From Lunatimonas lonarensis (lineage in GTDB: Bacteria; Bacteroidota; Bacteroidia; Cytophagales; Cyclobacteriaceae): 64,000 nt of DNA. The DNA is taken from NCBI RefSeq assembly GCF_000390185.1, contig NZ_AQHR01000088.1, positions 1-64,000 on the forward strand. The letters are read 5' to 3'. A model generated the notes under the pieces. It was given only the letters and a program-made list of their open reading frames with translations, was not told the DNA's origin and did not search any database. The translations under genes were made by a program, and so were the position numbers. Every line of letters starts with the position of its first letter. Within the stretch, counting starts at the first letter, position 1. Of the stretch, positions 8,440 through 17,464 are shown one piece after another.

Positions 8440-9180
8440 CTATTCAGAATCCTCGATTTCCGCATGGGAGAAGGCTTTCGCCAATCCATCAGACGGCAGA
8501 TTGTTGATCGCTTCTTTGAGGCAGTTGTTCCAATACTCGGAGATATGGCTCAACTCATGCTGCTCAAACCGGTTTTCGATGATATTGTAGCTGTTGTTTT
8601 CCAGGATGACCGTATCTATGGGATAATCCACGTCGTTGGCAGAAATCCGGGTTGCATCAAAGGCCAAAAATGCACTCTTAAGGGCAAAGTCCAATGGCTC
8701 ATCAAATCGGAGGGATCGACGCAGCACCGGATTGCCAAATCCCGTATTGCCAATAATGACAAATGGGGTACCTTGCCGAATCTCGATCCAGTTGCCCTCC
8801 GGGTAAAGCATAAAAAGCTTGGGTTCCTTGTCTTCCTCCAGCTGCCCGCCTATAATCGAATACAGGTTGAAAGCCAAACCTGACTCGGCCAGTGAAGCTT
8901 TGTCCTCCTTGGCCACCCGCTTTACCTGATCCGCAAATCCATTGACAGCTTTATACATCTTGTCGTAGGTATCGTCTTCCTTTTCAATCAACTCCGCAAA
9001 ATAGGTGATTGCCTTGTCGCGAACCGACCGAAGACCCGAGGTCATGATAAAAAAGGAATGTCTTTTACGGTTGACGGTATACAGCTTTTTGGACGTGGTG
9101 GTATCACTTCCCGATGTAATCCGCGTATCCGCCAGTCCTACGATCCCGTAGCGGGTTTTGACTCCAATACAAAATGTCAT
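8440..9180 (-). CDS. proteasome-type peptidase Anbu
   Basis: 246 residues of Ntn-hydrolase fold starting MTFCIGVK. Removing Met exposes Thr1; Asp17 (with Thr counted as 1: GLADTR) is in register with the proteasome beta active site, and Lys29/Lys30 (SKKLYT) lies close to the position expected for the catalytic Lys. GFGNPVLRR and the tail also fit Anbu (ancestral beta subunit, COG3484). Known Anbu proteins assemble into open or helical rings; physiological substrates are poorly defined. It overlaps the alpha-E gene by 4 nt (ATGA) and is followed by the transglutaminase, giving the canonical operon. Confidence 0.9.
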   Translation of the reverse strand: MTFCIGVKTRYGIVGLADTRITSGSDTTTSKKLYTVNRKRHSFFIMTSGLRSVRDKAITYFAELIEKEDDTYDKMYKAVNGFADQVKRVAKEDKASLAESGLAFNLYSIIGGQLEEDKEPKLFMLYPEGNWIEIRQGTPFVIIGNTGFGNPVLRRSLRFDEPLDFALKSAFLAFDATRISANDVDYPIDTVILENNSYNIIENRFEQHELSHISEYWNNCLKEAINNLPSDGLAKAFSHAEIEDSE

Positions 9181-10157
9181 CCTTGCACACTTATTTGATT
9201 CGCAAAGGTATCCTTTATTTGAAAGAAATTCTCATTGATCCTATCCGAAATGAAATTTGTTTTGATAAGGAGATGCTCAAGGTATTCATGGAGGCCTCCT
9301 TGGATGATTTCGGCCACATCATCGTATTCCAACTTGGAACGCAACTCCCCTATTGCCTTTTCGGAGCTGTTGGTGTATCCCGACCCGTTGGAGCCCGTTA
9401 TTTTCTTCAGGCATGACTCTGCCTCCTTGAGGCAGTAAAAGACTGACCTGGGAAAATACTTGTTCAGCACCAAAAACTCGACCACACCGGCAGGATCTAT
9501 ATTCCCGTAGAGCCTCCTGTACGTATTAAAGGCAGTAACGGACTTGAGGAGTGCCATCCAGTGGAGAAAATCCAACGGCGTCCCTACTTCATCCGTAGAC
9601 GGCAACAAAATGTGGTATTTTACGTCCAAGATCCGCGCTGTCTTGTCGGCCCGCTCAAGGAACTGACCCAGCTGCCGGAAATACCAACCCTCGGTTCGTG
9701 CCACCGTATTATCTGCCAGTCCATACAGGAGCAGAATCTGACACTTAACATTTTCAAAGAAGCCTCTCGGGTCTTCCTTCATCCATTCTTTCTTGTCTGC
9801 CCCCCTTTTTACAAAATGATAGGTTTCGTTAAGTTTTTCCCACGTTTCCTTGGTGAGGTTTTCACGAATGATCCGGGCGTTTTCGCGGGCAAAGGTCACG
9901 GAAGATATCAGTGAGTTAGGATTGTCAGTATCGAATGCCAAAAAGTGGATCACCTCCTTTTTTGTAAAGGCCGCATGCTTGGAACGAAAGAGGGCATCAT
10001 CGCCGGTAGCCATTACCAATGGCTCCCATTGCTCCTCCAAATCGCCTGGGAGGTCAAGCATAAGGTTAAAATTGACATCTATAAACCGGGCATAGTTTTC
10101 AGCTCTTTCCAGGTACCTTCCCAGCCAATAAATCGAATTTGCTACTCTACTTAACAT
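9177..10157 (-). CDS. alpha-E domain protein (DUF403)
   Basis: 326 residues, almost all alpha-helical, with the family-typical opening MLSRVANSIYWLGRYLERAE and the internal TARILDVKYHILLP and DFLHWMALLKSV segments. The molecular function is not established; comparative genomics links alpha-E to circularly permuted ATP-grasp amidoligases and proposes a role in making or modifying a peptide. It starts 11 nt after the ATP-grasp stop and overlaps Anbu by 4 nt, so the three are translationally coupled. The length is normal for the family. Confidence 0.92.
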   Translation of the reverse strand: MLSRVANSIYWLGRYLERAENYARFIDVNFNLMLDLPGDLEEQWEPLVMATGDDALFRSKHAAFTKKEVIHFLAFDTDNPNSLISSVTFARENARIIRENLTKETWEKLNETYHFVKRGADKKEWMKEDPRGFFENVKCQILLLYGLADNTVARTEGWYFRQLGQFLERADKTARILDVKYHILLPSTDEVGTPLDFLHWMALLKSVTAFNTYRRLYGNIDPAGVVEFLVLNKYFPRSVFYCLKEAESCLKKITGSNGSGYTNSSEKAIGELRSKLEYDDVAEIIQGGLHEYLEHLLIKTNFISDRINENFFQIKDTFANQISVQG

Positions 10158-10168
10158 GTTGAAGTGGT

Positions 10169-11602
10169 TTAGTCATTGAACAATACCCAGGTATCTTTAC
10201 TGCCGCCCCCCTGGGAACTATTGACGACGAGGGAGCCCTTTTTCAACGCAACTCGGGTAAGCGCACCGGGTATCACCTGAATCTCGCGACCATAAAGTAT
10301 GTAGGGCCTCAAATCCACGTGTCTTGGCTCGATAGTTTTGTTATCGATAATTGTAGGTACGGTAGAAAGCGAAAGAGTAGGCTGGGCGATGTAATTTTTG
10401 GGGTTGGCAGAAATCAGCTGTTTGAATTTTTCGTGTTCTTCCTTAGTAGCTTTGGGACCGATCAGCATGCCATAACCACCTGCTGCATTCGTCTCCTTCA
10501 CCACCAAATCAGCGATGTTTTCCAACACATACTTCCGATCCTGCTCTTCCCTGCAGAGGTAGGTAGGTACATTGTTCAAAATCGGATCTTCGCCCAAGTA
10601 GTATTTGATGATTCTTGGCACATAGGCATATACGGCCTTATCATCTGCCACTCCCGTACCCGGGGCGTTGGCAAGTGCAATACTTCCGGCCTTATACGCC
10701 TCAAATAGTCCTGGGACACCCAGCAAGGAATCCGGATTAAACGCCAACGGATCCAAAAAGACATCGTCGATCCTTCGGTAGATCACATCTATCTGCTGTA
10801 GCCCCTTGGTGGTACGCATGTACACTTTCTTGTCCTTTACGGTCAGATCCATCCCCGATACCAACTCCACCCCCATCTGCTGCGCCAGGTAGGAATGCTC
10901 GAAATAGGCTGAGTTGTAGATACCGGGGGTGAGAACACCGATCACAGGCTTGGCCTTGTCGGAAAGGTGCTGAAGCATGGAAAGAAGCTTGGCCGAATAA
11001 TCCGAAACAGGCCGGACACCAAGCTTATTAAAGAGCCCCGGAAAAGCCCGCTTAATAATCTCACGGCTCTCCAACATGTAGGAAACACCCGAAGGACAGC
11101 GGAGGTTGTCTTCCAATATGTAATAATCACCGTGGTGATCACGCACCAAATCGGTACCCGTGATGTGGCACCAAATCCCTTTGGGAGGGGTCAATCCCCT
11201 GCAGGCTTCCAGAAAATCCTTGCTCCCATATATCAGGTCATCAGGAACCACACCGTCTTTGATGATCTTTCCGTCATTGTAAATATCCTGCAAAAAAAGA
11301 TTCAGTGCCTCTATGCGCTGTTTGAGACCACGGTCCAAATGATTCCACTCTTTGGCGGAAATGATCCGTGGAATAATGTCCAGATGCAGGATTTTTTCCA
11401 CGCCTTGCTTGTCATGATACACGTTAAAGGTCATTCCCATCGCCATCTGGGCCTTATCCGCCGAAAATTGAAGGCGGGAAAGCTTTTTTTGGGGCGTGGT
11501 AGTCAGCAAATCGTTGAATGCGGCACCCTGTTGTCTTGGCGTGCCATCGGGAAAGTACATTTCATCGTAAAAATCGGGGGAATAGGCATAGTTGAACTTC
11601 AT
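10169..11602 (-). CDS. circularly permuted ATP-grasp protein (DUF404/407)
   Basis: 477 residues from MKFNYAYSPDFYDEM. An in-frame extension to 11737 exists, but its sequence (Pro/Arg-rich, PKDLPPRGIRG) does not look like family sequence, so I chose the ATG at 11602. Conserved blocks include LHLDIIPRII, LEDNLRCPSGVSYMLE, VDVIYRRIDDVFLDPL-type, VKETNAAGGYGML (glycine-rich ATP loop) and the C-terminal GALTRVAL...SQGGGSKDTW. Such enzymes are predicted peptide or amide ligases. First gene of the Anbu operon; its promoter should lie in 11603-11802, where I saw no convincing box. Confidence 0.9.
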   Translation of the reverse strand: MKFNYAYSPDFYDEMYFPDGTPRQQGAAFNDLLTTTPQKKLSRLQFSADKAQMAMGMTFNVYHDKQGVEKILHLDIIPRIISAKEWNHLDRGLKQRIEALNLFLQDIYNDGKIIKDGVVPDDLIYGSKDFLEACRGLTPPKGIWCHITGTDLVRDHHGDYYILEDNLRCPSGVSYMLESREIIKRAFPGLFNKLGVRPVSDYSAKLLSMLQHLSDKAKPVIGVLTPGIYNSAYFEHSYLAQQMGVELVSGMDLTVKDKKVYMRTTKGLQQIDVIYRRIDDVFLDPLAFNPDSLLGVPGLFEAYKAGSIALANAPGTGVADDKAVYAYVPRIIKYYLGEDPILNNVPTYLCREEQDRKYVLENIADLVVKETNAAGGYGMLIGPKATKEEHEKFKQLISANPKNYIAQPTLSLSTVPTIIDNKTIEPRHVDLRPYILYGREIQVIPGALTRVALKKGSLVVNSSQGGGSKDTWVLFND

Positions 11603-11802
11603 AAGATCACGTTTTGGTTGGTAATGGTTACCAAGAAGCCCACGGGAAAAACTAATGCAGTGCCTGCATGAATTGTTGGCCCTTCCCCGGATGCCTCTTG
11701 GGGGCAGGTCTTTTGGGTTTTTTACGCTTTCGTCCAAACGGGTAGTAAGACTTGGACAACTTAGTAAAATATTATCAAAAAACCAACCGCGCGCTCACGT
11801 CT

Positions 11803-13884
11803 TTATTCTACCAAACCGACTATAAACGCATACTCCATCGCCAATTCCTTCAAGGCTTTGAACCGCCCCGAGGCACCTCCGTGTCCTGCCACCATGTTGG
11901 TATATAGAAGGAGAAGGCCGTCGCCCACCTTGTGATCTCGAAGCTTTGCTACCCACTTGGTTGGTTCCCAGTACTGTACCTGACTATCGTGCAGACCCGA
12001 CGTAACCAACAGATTGGGGTACGCTTTACGGCCTACGTTATCATAAGGTGAGTAGGATAGCATGTAGTCATAGTACTTCTTATCCTTTGGATTCCCCCAT
12101 TCATCAAATTCACCCGTTGTCAATGGAATGCTTTCATCCAACATGGTCGTCACGACGTCCACGAAGGGCACCGCCGCCACCACTCCTTTAAACAAATCTG
12201 GACGTGCATTGATCACCGCCCCCATCAAAAGTCCTCCTGCGCTTCCTCCCATAGCAAACATACGGTCCGACGCACTGTATTTTTCCCGTTTCAAGAACTC
12301 CGTACAGGCGATGAAATCCGTAAACGTATTTTTCTTTTTCAGCATTTTCCCATCTTCGTACCAATATCTGCCCATCTCCTGACCTCCTCGTATATGGGCG
12401 ATCGCATATACAAACCCTCTGTCCAGCAAACTAAGCCGGCTGCTACTAAAGGTAGGATCCATGCTGTAGCCATACGATCCATACGCATACAGGAGCAATG
12501 GATTGGTTCCGTTTTTGTTGAAAAGACGCTTACTGTAAACCAAGGAAATAGGGATTTCCGTACCATCCGATGCCAAAGCCCAGCAGCGCTCGGAACGATA
12601 AGCACTTGCATCGTAGCCCCCTACTACCTCCTGTTGCTTCATCAATTCTCTCGATTGGCTATCCATATCGTAATCATATATGGAGCTGGGCGTACAAAGC
12701 GAATTATAGCCAAATCGAAGTATATGGGTGTAAAACTCGGCATTCTGAGCGATCCAGACCGTGTAGACCGGTTCATCCATTTTGATGTAATGCTTACTTA
12801 TACCATCCCACGAACGCACCTGAAGCCTGCCCAGTCCATAAAAACGTTCTTCCAAGACCAGGTGATTTTTAAATACCTCCATACCCTCTAAGAGGACATG
12901 TTCCCTATGGGGTATGAACTCCTGCCAAAACTCTTTGCCACAGGTAGCTACCGGTGCCCGCATCACCTGAAAATTCTTTGCACCAAACGCATTGGTCAAC
13001 ACATAGAAATGATCCTCTGCGTGTTCTACCTCATACTCCAGATCCCGTTCCCTAGGTTGTATCAACCTCCAGTCTTCACTGGGTGAGTCCGCCGGAAGCA
13101 CCCTATACTCGGTGGACACGGTACTCTGAGATACAATAAAGAGAAACTGCTGGGACTTGGACTTACGCACGTGGCAGGTGAATGTGTCATCCGTTTCTTC
13201 ATATAGCAACTCATCGGCCTCCTGTGGGGTACCTAGGGCATGCCTGTAAATACGGTAAGACCTGAGTGTCTCCGGATCCTGCTTTGCGTAGAATAACGTA
13301 CGATTGTCGTTGGCCCAGCAGAAATTCCCGGTTACAGCCTCGATTTCATCGGGTAGCATGGAGCCATCTACCAAGTTTTTAATGGCCAGATTATAGATCC
13401 TTCTACCAACCGCATCAAAGGAATAGCAAAGCAGTCGCTGATCTTGGGATACCCCGAGACTACCCACCTGAAAATAGGCAGCGTCTCCGGCCAGCTCGTT
13501 CACGTCTAGCATTACCTCCTCTCGGGCATTTAAATGCTCTTTTTTCCGGCAATAGATGGGATACTCCTTGTCCTTCTCGTAGCGGTTAAAATAATAATAA
13601 CCATTTTTATAGTAGGGAACGGATTCATCGTCCTCTTTGATGCGCCCTTTCATTTCCTGAAATAACTGTTCCTGGAGTGCCTCTGTGGGCTCCATCACCG
13701 ACTTTAGATAATGATTTTCTGCATTGAGGTAATCAATGACTTCCGGATTATCCCGATCGTTCATCCAGTAATACTCATCAACGCGTATGTGTCCATGCGC
13801 TTCCAGTTGCTTGACCCGCTTCGGTGCGACGGGAGGTACTAGGTGGTTGTTCTTTAGCATTGCCCTTAATTGGTTTGTCTTCAT
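11803..13884 (-). CDS. ptrB: oligopeptidase B (S9 family serine peptidase)
   Basis: 693 residues from MKTNQLRAML; the frame runs upstream to 13980, but that stretch (Ile/Phe/Tyr-rich, no signal peptide) is unlikely to be coding. The N-terminal beta-propeller (PPVAPKRVKQLEAHG..VDEYYWMNDRDNP) precedes an alpha/beta-hydrolase domain with the nucleophile in GGSAGG (Ser548), Asp633 (LHDSQV) and His668 (AGHGG). The enzyme cleaves short peptides after basic residues, probably in the cytoplasm. It stands alone between the Anbu operon and divergent mscL. Confidence 0.92.
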   Translation of the reverse strand: MKTNQLRAMLKNNHLVPPVAPKRVKQLEAHGHIRVDEYYWMNDRDNPEVIDYLNAENHYLKSVMEPTEALQEQLFQEMKGRIKEDDESVPYYKNGYYYFNRYEKDKEYPIYCRKKEHLNAREEVMLDVNELAGDAAYFQVGSLGVSQDQRLLCYSFDAVGRRIYNLAIKNLVDGSMLPDEIEAVTGNFCWANDNRTLFYAKQDPETLRSYRIYRHALGTPQEADELLYEETDDTFTCHVRKSKSQQFLFIVSQSTVSTEYRVLPADSPSEDWRLIQPRERDLEYEVEHAEDHFYVLTNAFGAKNFQVMRAPVATCGKEFWQEFIPHREHVLLEGMEVFKNHLVLEERFYGLGRLQVRSWDGISKHYIKMDEPVYTVWIAQNAEFYTHILRFGYNSLCTPSSIYDYDMDSQSRELMKQQEVVGGYDASAYRSERCWALASDGTEIPISLVYSKRLFNKNGTNPLLLYAYGSYGYSMDPTFSSSRLSLLDRGFVYAIAHIRGGQEMGRYWYEDGKMLKKKNTFTDFIACTEFLKREKYSASDRMFAMGGSAGGLLMGAVINARPDLFKGVVAAVPFVDVVTTMLDESIPLTTGEFDEWGNPKDKKYYDYMLSYSPYDNVGRKAYPNLLVTSGLHDSQVQYWEPTKWVAKLRDHKVGDGLLLLYTNMVAGHGGASGRFKALKELAMEYAFIVGLVE

Positions 13885-13995
13885 TCCCACAAAGAAATTA
13901 ATTTTTCTTCCAATCTCGCAGTATAAAAGCCTGTTTTCACTATATTGTTTACCAACTAAAATTGTTCGTGGCATTAACAATCAAATTTAAATTTT

Positions 13996-14424
13996 ATGAG
14001 CCTATTAAAAGAATTTAGAGACTTTGCCGTCCGAGGCAATGTAGTGGATCTGGCGGTTGCGGTTGTGATTGGAGGAGCCTTCGGTAAGATAGTGACCTCT
14101 CTGGTAAATGACATCATCATGCCCCCCATAGGGCTTTTGGTCGGCGGCGTAGACTTTTCCGATCTGGCTATCACGCTCAAAGAAGCGGGCATTGGGGAAG
14201 ACGGACAGGCAATCGCCGCCGTTACGATGGGTTATGGTGCATTTGTTCAGGTCATTATAGATTTTGCGATTGTGGCCTTCGCTATCTTTATGATTGTTAA
14301 GCTGATCAACCAGCTAAAACGCAAGGAAGAAAAAGCCCAAACACCCCCAACTCCCACCGTCAACAAAACCGAAGTCCTATTGGAGGAGATAAGGGATCTA
14401 CTAAAAACCAACAAGACTGGGTGA
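13996..14424 (+). CDS. mscL: large-conductance mechanosensitive channel MscL
   Basis: 142 residues. N-terminal amphipathic helix ([21 protein letters not shown], shortened in this note to its first part [13 protein letters not shown]), pore-lining TM1 with the Gly/Ala pattern ([11 protein letters not shown]), conserved IIMPPIG turn, a periplasmic loop, TM2 (about 80-102) and a cytoplasmic bundle ([11 protein letters not shown]). It releases osmolytes upon hypo-osmotic shock. Standard family length. Convergent with the HHH-domain gene, with only 23 bp between stops and no obvious terminator. Confidence 0.97.
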   Translation: MSLLKEFRDFAVRGNVVDLAVAVVIGGAFGKIVTSLVNDIIMPPIGLLVGGVDFSDLAITLKEAGIGEDGQAIAAVTMGYGAFVQVIIDFAIVAFAIFMIVKLINQLKRKEEKAQTPPTPTVNKTEVLLEEIRDLLKTNKTG

Positions 14425-14447
14425 TAACAAAGCCTGAATTAACCCTT

Positions 14448-16559
14448 CTAACGGTTAAATTGGTATCTAAGCTGAAGGGTGGTTTCGGACAGCGTATTAC
14501 CACTGATTTCCTGAAGGCCTGTACCGATACGTTCTCTATCGGTGTAGGCCGTTCTTGCCCATCTTGCCCATACAGTGAATTGCCGGCTGATTTTCCATTG
14601 CCCTAAAAGATAATATCGCATGCCCTGTCCGAAATAGTTTGGTGCAGAAAAAGCCCACAGCACATTCTTTTCGTAGACATACTGCCTATTGTCAAAATCG
14701 TCGGTATCAAAAAGTGCAAACCTTCCACTAAGGCGAAAGCTATCCCAAGTGCCCTCCACATCTTGCATCAGGGCAAATCCCGTGGTTTTTTTGCCCCCAA
14801 AATCAAAGTCACTGAACTGCACCCTGGATTTCATCGTCCATACATTGCTGAAGCGTCTATCCAAACTAATCACCCCGTTACGTTTGGAAGCAGGCATCAG
14901 CCGATAGTGGTTTGCATCCTGATCTGCCGAAATCAAGTTTCTATCTTTCACTTCCTCTCTCCATTGTATGAACAGGTGCGTGCGTCTGTCAGGCCTGTAA
15001 CTTAATCGGCTAAGCCACTCATTTCCGCTCGAAGGTGCATAAACCCGAAAACGCATCCATGGAAACCTAAAGCTGTCATGGTAAAATGACCATGTCCACT
15101 TATACCCGGGCCTGTACTGAAAGCCTATGTACATGCCGGATTCATTGGTGGGCCGAGACCCCTCGGCAAACGCATTGGCATAAAAGCTGTGAAAATGCCG
15201 ATCATACCGCCTCCACAACAATGAGGCATCCATATTTCGGCTTAGGCTCGCCATAAGACCCGCCACCGATCCGGTTCCCCCACTCCTGGAAACAGCCCCT
15301 TCTCCAAAAAAGAAATAGTTCCGGTAGTTATATGAAAAATAGGTGCTATGCACATGATTTTGACGACCCCTAAAATCAAAGGCATTGTATATGCGTGCGG
15401 CAGGGAGAAAAGGTTGGCTATACGTCGTATACAGGGCATTTAGGCCCCATTGAAAATTTCTATCCAGACTACGATACTGAATATTGCCCCCGACATTACG
15501 CTCCCTGCCCTGGGCTTTGGCCGCAATTTCGGATGGGGTGCGATGAAGCCCGCTACGCAGGAGGGACGAAAAGTGGGAACTTCCTGTATCGAGGCTGTCG
15601 GTCGAAAATTGGAGCCTGGCATCGCGCGGTGTATCGCCGTAGAGCAAGGTCCACTCCCATAATCCAGTCTGATAAGTCGCTGCCCCGCCCCTAAAAAACC
15701 CAAATTCAAGTGCGGAGGTATAGGGGCGAATGCCCAACGAGCTCCTGCGGGTAGTTGTAATTGTTTCGGCCCCCTTACCCACGCCAAATCCAGCACCGAA
15801 CACCAGTCCCTGACCAAACTGAAGCTGAAAGTCACCCAGTGTTATGGCTTTCCACCTGCCCCGCTGATAAAGAGTAGCGTGGTAGGAAAGAAAGTTGAAT
15901 CCGTATCGATTGGTCGGTCTATCCCAAACGAATGGCTCTCCCGCATCCTTATCAGCGGTAAAACCAACGCTGAAATCCTTTGCATGCTGTACCCGAAAAC
16001 GAAGGTACAGGTCGTTCGGATCACCTAGGTACCTGGTAGACAACCTTCCCCCGCTCAATGTGTCCGGAGGTGTAAAACCCCTTCTCGTTTCCCACACCCT
16101 TCGATGCCTGAATATCAAATAACCGTCCCTCTCACTACGGATCCGCTGCCAAAGGCTGTTAGGTCGGGTCAGCCCATTCTGCCGTAGGGTTACAAATGGC
16201 AGGATTCTATGAATGGTAGCCAAATCCCAATCTGGTATTGCCTGCAACTCATAAATGGAAATCAGAGGGCCTACCGTTTCCCTGTATTCCAAAAAACGGT
16301 TAACCTGAAGGGGAGTTAATATGTAGAGGGAGCTAAGCTCTTCCGCGTGCGTATTGTTGAGTGAAATGGGGTTCAGGTATAATTGCAGGAGATTCTCGTA
16401 AAGGTCTTCGTAGTCTACGTCGTCCTTTTGCATCGCAAACAATTCTTCAATAAAAGCCTCCATATCTATATCGGGCTTCGAACGCTGCCGGGCAAAATGA
16501 GGTGCAGACTGCAAAAAAAGCAGGATAAATAAAACCACCTTGGCTTGACGGCTGCTCAT
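14448..16559 (-). CDS. helix-hairpin-helix protein with outer-membrane barrel-like C-terminus
   Basis: 703 residues. A signal sequence (VVLFILLFLQSAPHFA) is followed by an acidic helical part and a ComEA-like helix-hairpin-helix repeat region (about 65-130: LSSLYILTPLQVNRFLEYR, YELQAIPDWDLATIHRILPF). The rest alternates aromatic beta-strands and ends in a strand with terminal-type aromatics (TLQLRYQFNR), as in outer-membrane barrels. Its biochemical role is unknown; whether the HHH part binds DNA outside the cytoplasm is an open question. It overlaps the PorV-like gene by 4 nt (ATGA), so they are coupled. Confidence 0.75.
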   Translation of the reverse strand: MSSRQAKVVLFILLFLQSAPHFARQRSKPDIDMEAFIEELFAMQKDDVDYEDLYENLLQLYLNPISLNNTHAEELSSLYILTPLQVNRFLEYRETVGPLISIYELQAIPDWDLATIHRILPFVTLRQNGLTRPNSLWQRIRSERDGYLIFRHRRVWETRRGFTPPDTLSGGRLSTRYLGDPNDLYLRFRVQHAKDFSVGFTADKDAGEPFVWDRPTNRYGFNFLSYHATLYQRGRWKAITLGDFQLQFGQGLVFGAGFGVGKGAETITTTRRSSLGIRPYTSALEFGFFRGGAATYQTGLWEWTLLYGDTPRDARLQFSTDSLDTGSSHFSSLLRSGLHRTPSEIAAKAQGRERNVGGNIQYRSLDRNFQWGLNALYTTYSQPFLPAARIYNAFDFRGRQNHVHSTYFSYNYRNYFFFGEGAVSRSGGTGSVAGLMASLSRNMDASLLWRRYDRHFHSFYANAFAEGSRPTNESGMYIGFQYRPGYKWTWSFYHDSFRFPWMRFRVYAPSSGNEWLSRLSYRPDRRTHLFIQWREEVKDRNLISADQDANHYRLMPASKRNGVISLDRRFSNVWTMKSRVQFSDFDFGGKKTTGFALMQDVEGTWDSFRLSGRFALFDTDDFDNRQYVYEKNVLWAFSAPNYFGQGMRYYLLGQWKISRQFTVWARWARTAYTDRERIGTGLQEISGNTLSETTLQLRYQFNR

Positions 16560-17383
16560 CGTTCAGCCCAAAGTAGGTTGATGGAAAAATGATGGGTAAA
16601 ACCCAGCTGCGGATGTTGTGCCATGGCATAGTCTATGCGATACCTTCGTGGACGAAAACCGATCCCAAAAAACAACTGTCCCGCCTGAGGATGCACTCCG
16701 GTCCGCAGATCAATTTTTTGCTGCACAGCGTACTCCAAACCTATCTTCACCAGTGGATCCAAATAAATCTCCTTCTCCACTTCCACACTGACCAGCAAAA
16801 ACTCCGAGGCGCGAAAGGAGATCCCAGCCCTGATCACGGTGGGCAGAAACTCTTCACTGATACGCCCCATACGGGCCCTGGTCAAATTATAGATGTGCGC
16901 CCCAAAAAGTACCTGAGGGCCAAGTTCGGCAACCCCTCCAAATTCCACCAAGGGTGCGCCGCCCCGCCCAAATCCCTCAATGTTGGTCTGAAAATAGTTG
17001 ACTTTCAGACCCAAGCTGGCGATACCTAATTTATTCGAATATGCCAATCCTAGGGTTTGTTGGTTAAAGTGTTCTCCCCCATAGGTGCCCACACCCACAC
17101 CCCAAGCTCCCGCATCCGTTTTCCAGACCCCACCAGCTCCAAGCGTGGTAAGTTCATCTAGGCCCATCCGGTGATCGTATGCCACAAAAACCTGGGATTC
17201 TTCCACTTGAGCCATTGCCCCTGCGTTATTAAAAACTGACCAAGCATCCAATAGCGTGACGTGGGAATTACCCATACCTTGGCTTCTGGCACCCGAGGGA
17301 AGCACCTCCGTGCCATTTTGCGCGTATCCGGCCAAAGGTATAGCCCAAAGAAAACAATGCGTCAGTAGCCTTAAACTTCCCAT
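16556..17383 (-). CDS. PorV/FadL-like outer-membrane beta-barrel protein
   Basis: 275 residues with a signal peptide (MGSLRLLTHCFLWAIPLAGYAQ, cleaved after YAQ) and the motif ARSQGMGNSHVTLLDAW...NNAGAMA that opens PorV/PorQ-like and UPF0164-like barrels in Bacteroidota. Alternating beta-strands (FGVGVGTYGGEHF-type, LGLAYSNKLG, LGLKVNYFQTN) continue to a C-terminal aromatic strand. It is probably an outer-membrane or shuttle-like protein. It is translationally coupled to the HHH-domain gene, and conserved pairing suggests a common complex; the function is unproven. Confidence 0.72.
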   Translation of the reverse strand: MGSLRLLTHCFLWAIPLAGYAQNGTEVLPSGARSQGMGNSHVTLLDAWSVFNNAGAMAQVEESQVFVAYDHRMGLDELTTLGAGGVWKTDAGAWGVGVGTYGGEHFNQQTLGLAYSNKLGIASLGLKVNYFQTNIEGFGRGGAPLVEFGGVAELGPQVLFGAHIYNLTRARMGRISEEFLPTVIRAGISFRASEFLLVSVEVEKEIYLDPLVKIGLEYAVQQKIDLRTGVHPQAGQLFFGIGFRPRRYRIDYAMAQHPQLGFTHHFSINLLWAER

Positions 17384-17429
17384 AAAAATGAAGTTTGATC
17401 AAAAAAGAAAACACCCAAGAAATATAATA

Positions 17430-17437
17430 CAAAAATA
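17430..17437 (-). promoter_or_regulatory. candidate -7 box (TATTTTTG) for the barrel-HHH pair
   Basis: On the minus strand this reads TATTTTTG, matching the Bacteroidota TAnnTTTG box, about 46 nt upstream of the start at 17383. A TTTG at 17451-17454 is only 13 nt away rather than 19-21, so the -33 element is not convincing. Confidence 0.3.
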
Positions 17438-17464
17438 TATTCAACAAAAGCAAAAATTAAAAAA

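Noticed and set aside
10967-11671. 234-residue plus-strand ORF
   Set aside because: Antisense to the circularly permuted ATP-grasp gene and without any recognisable domain. Shadow frame.
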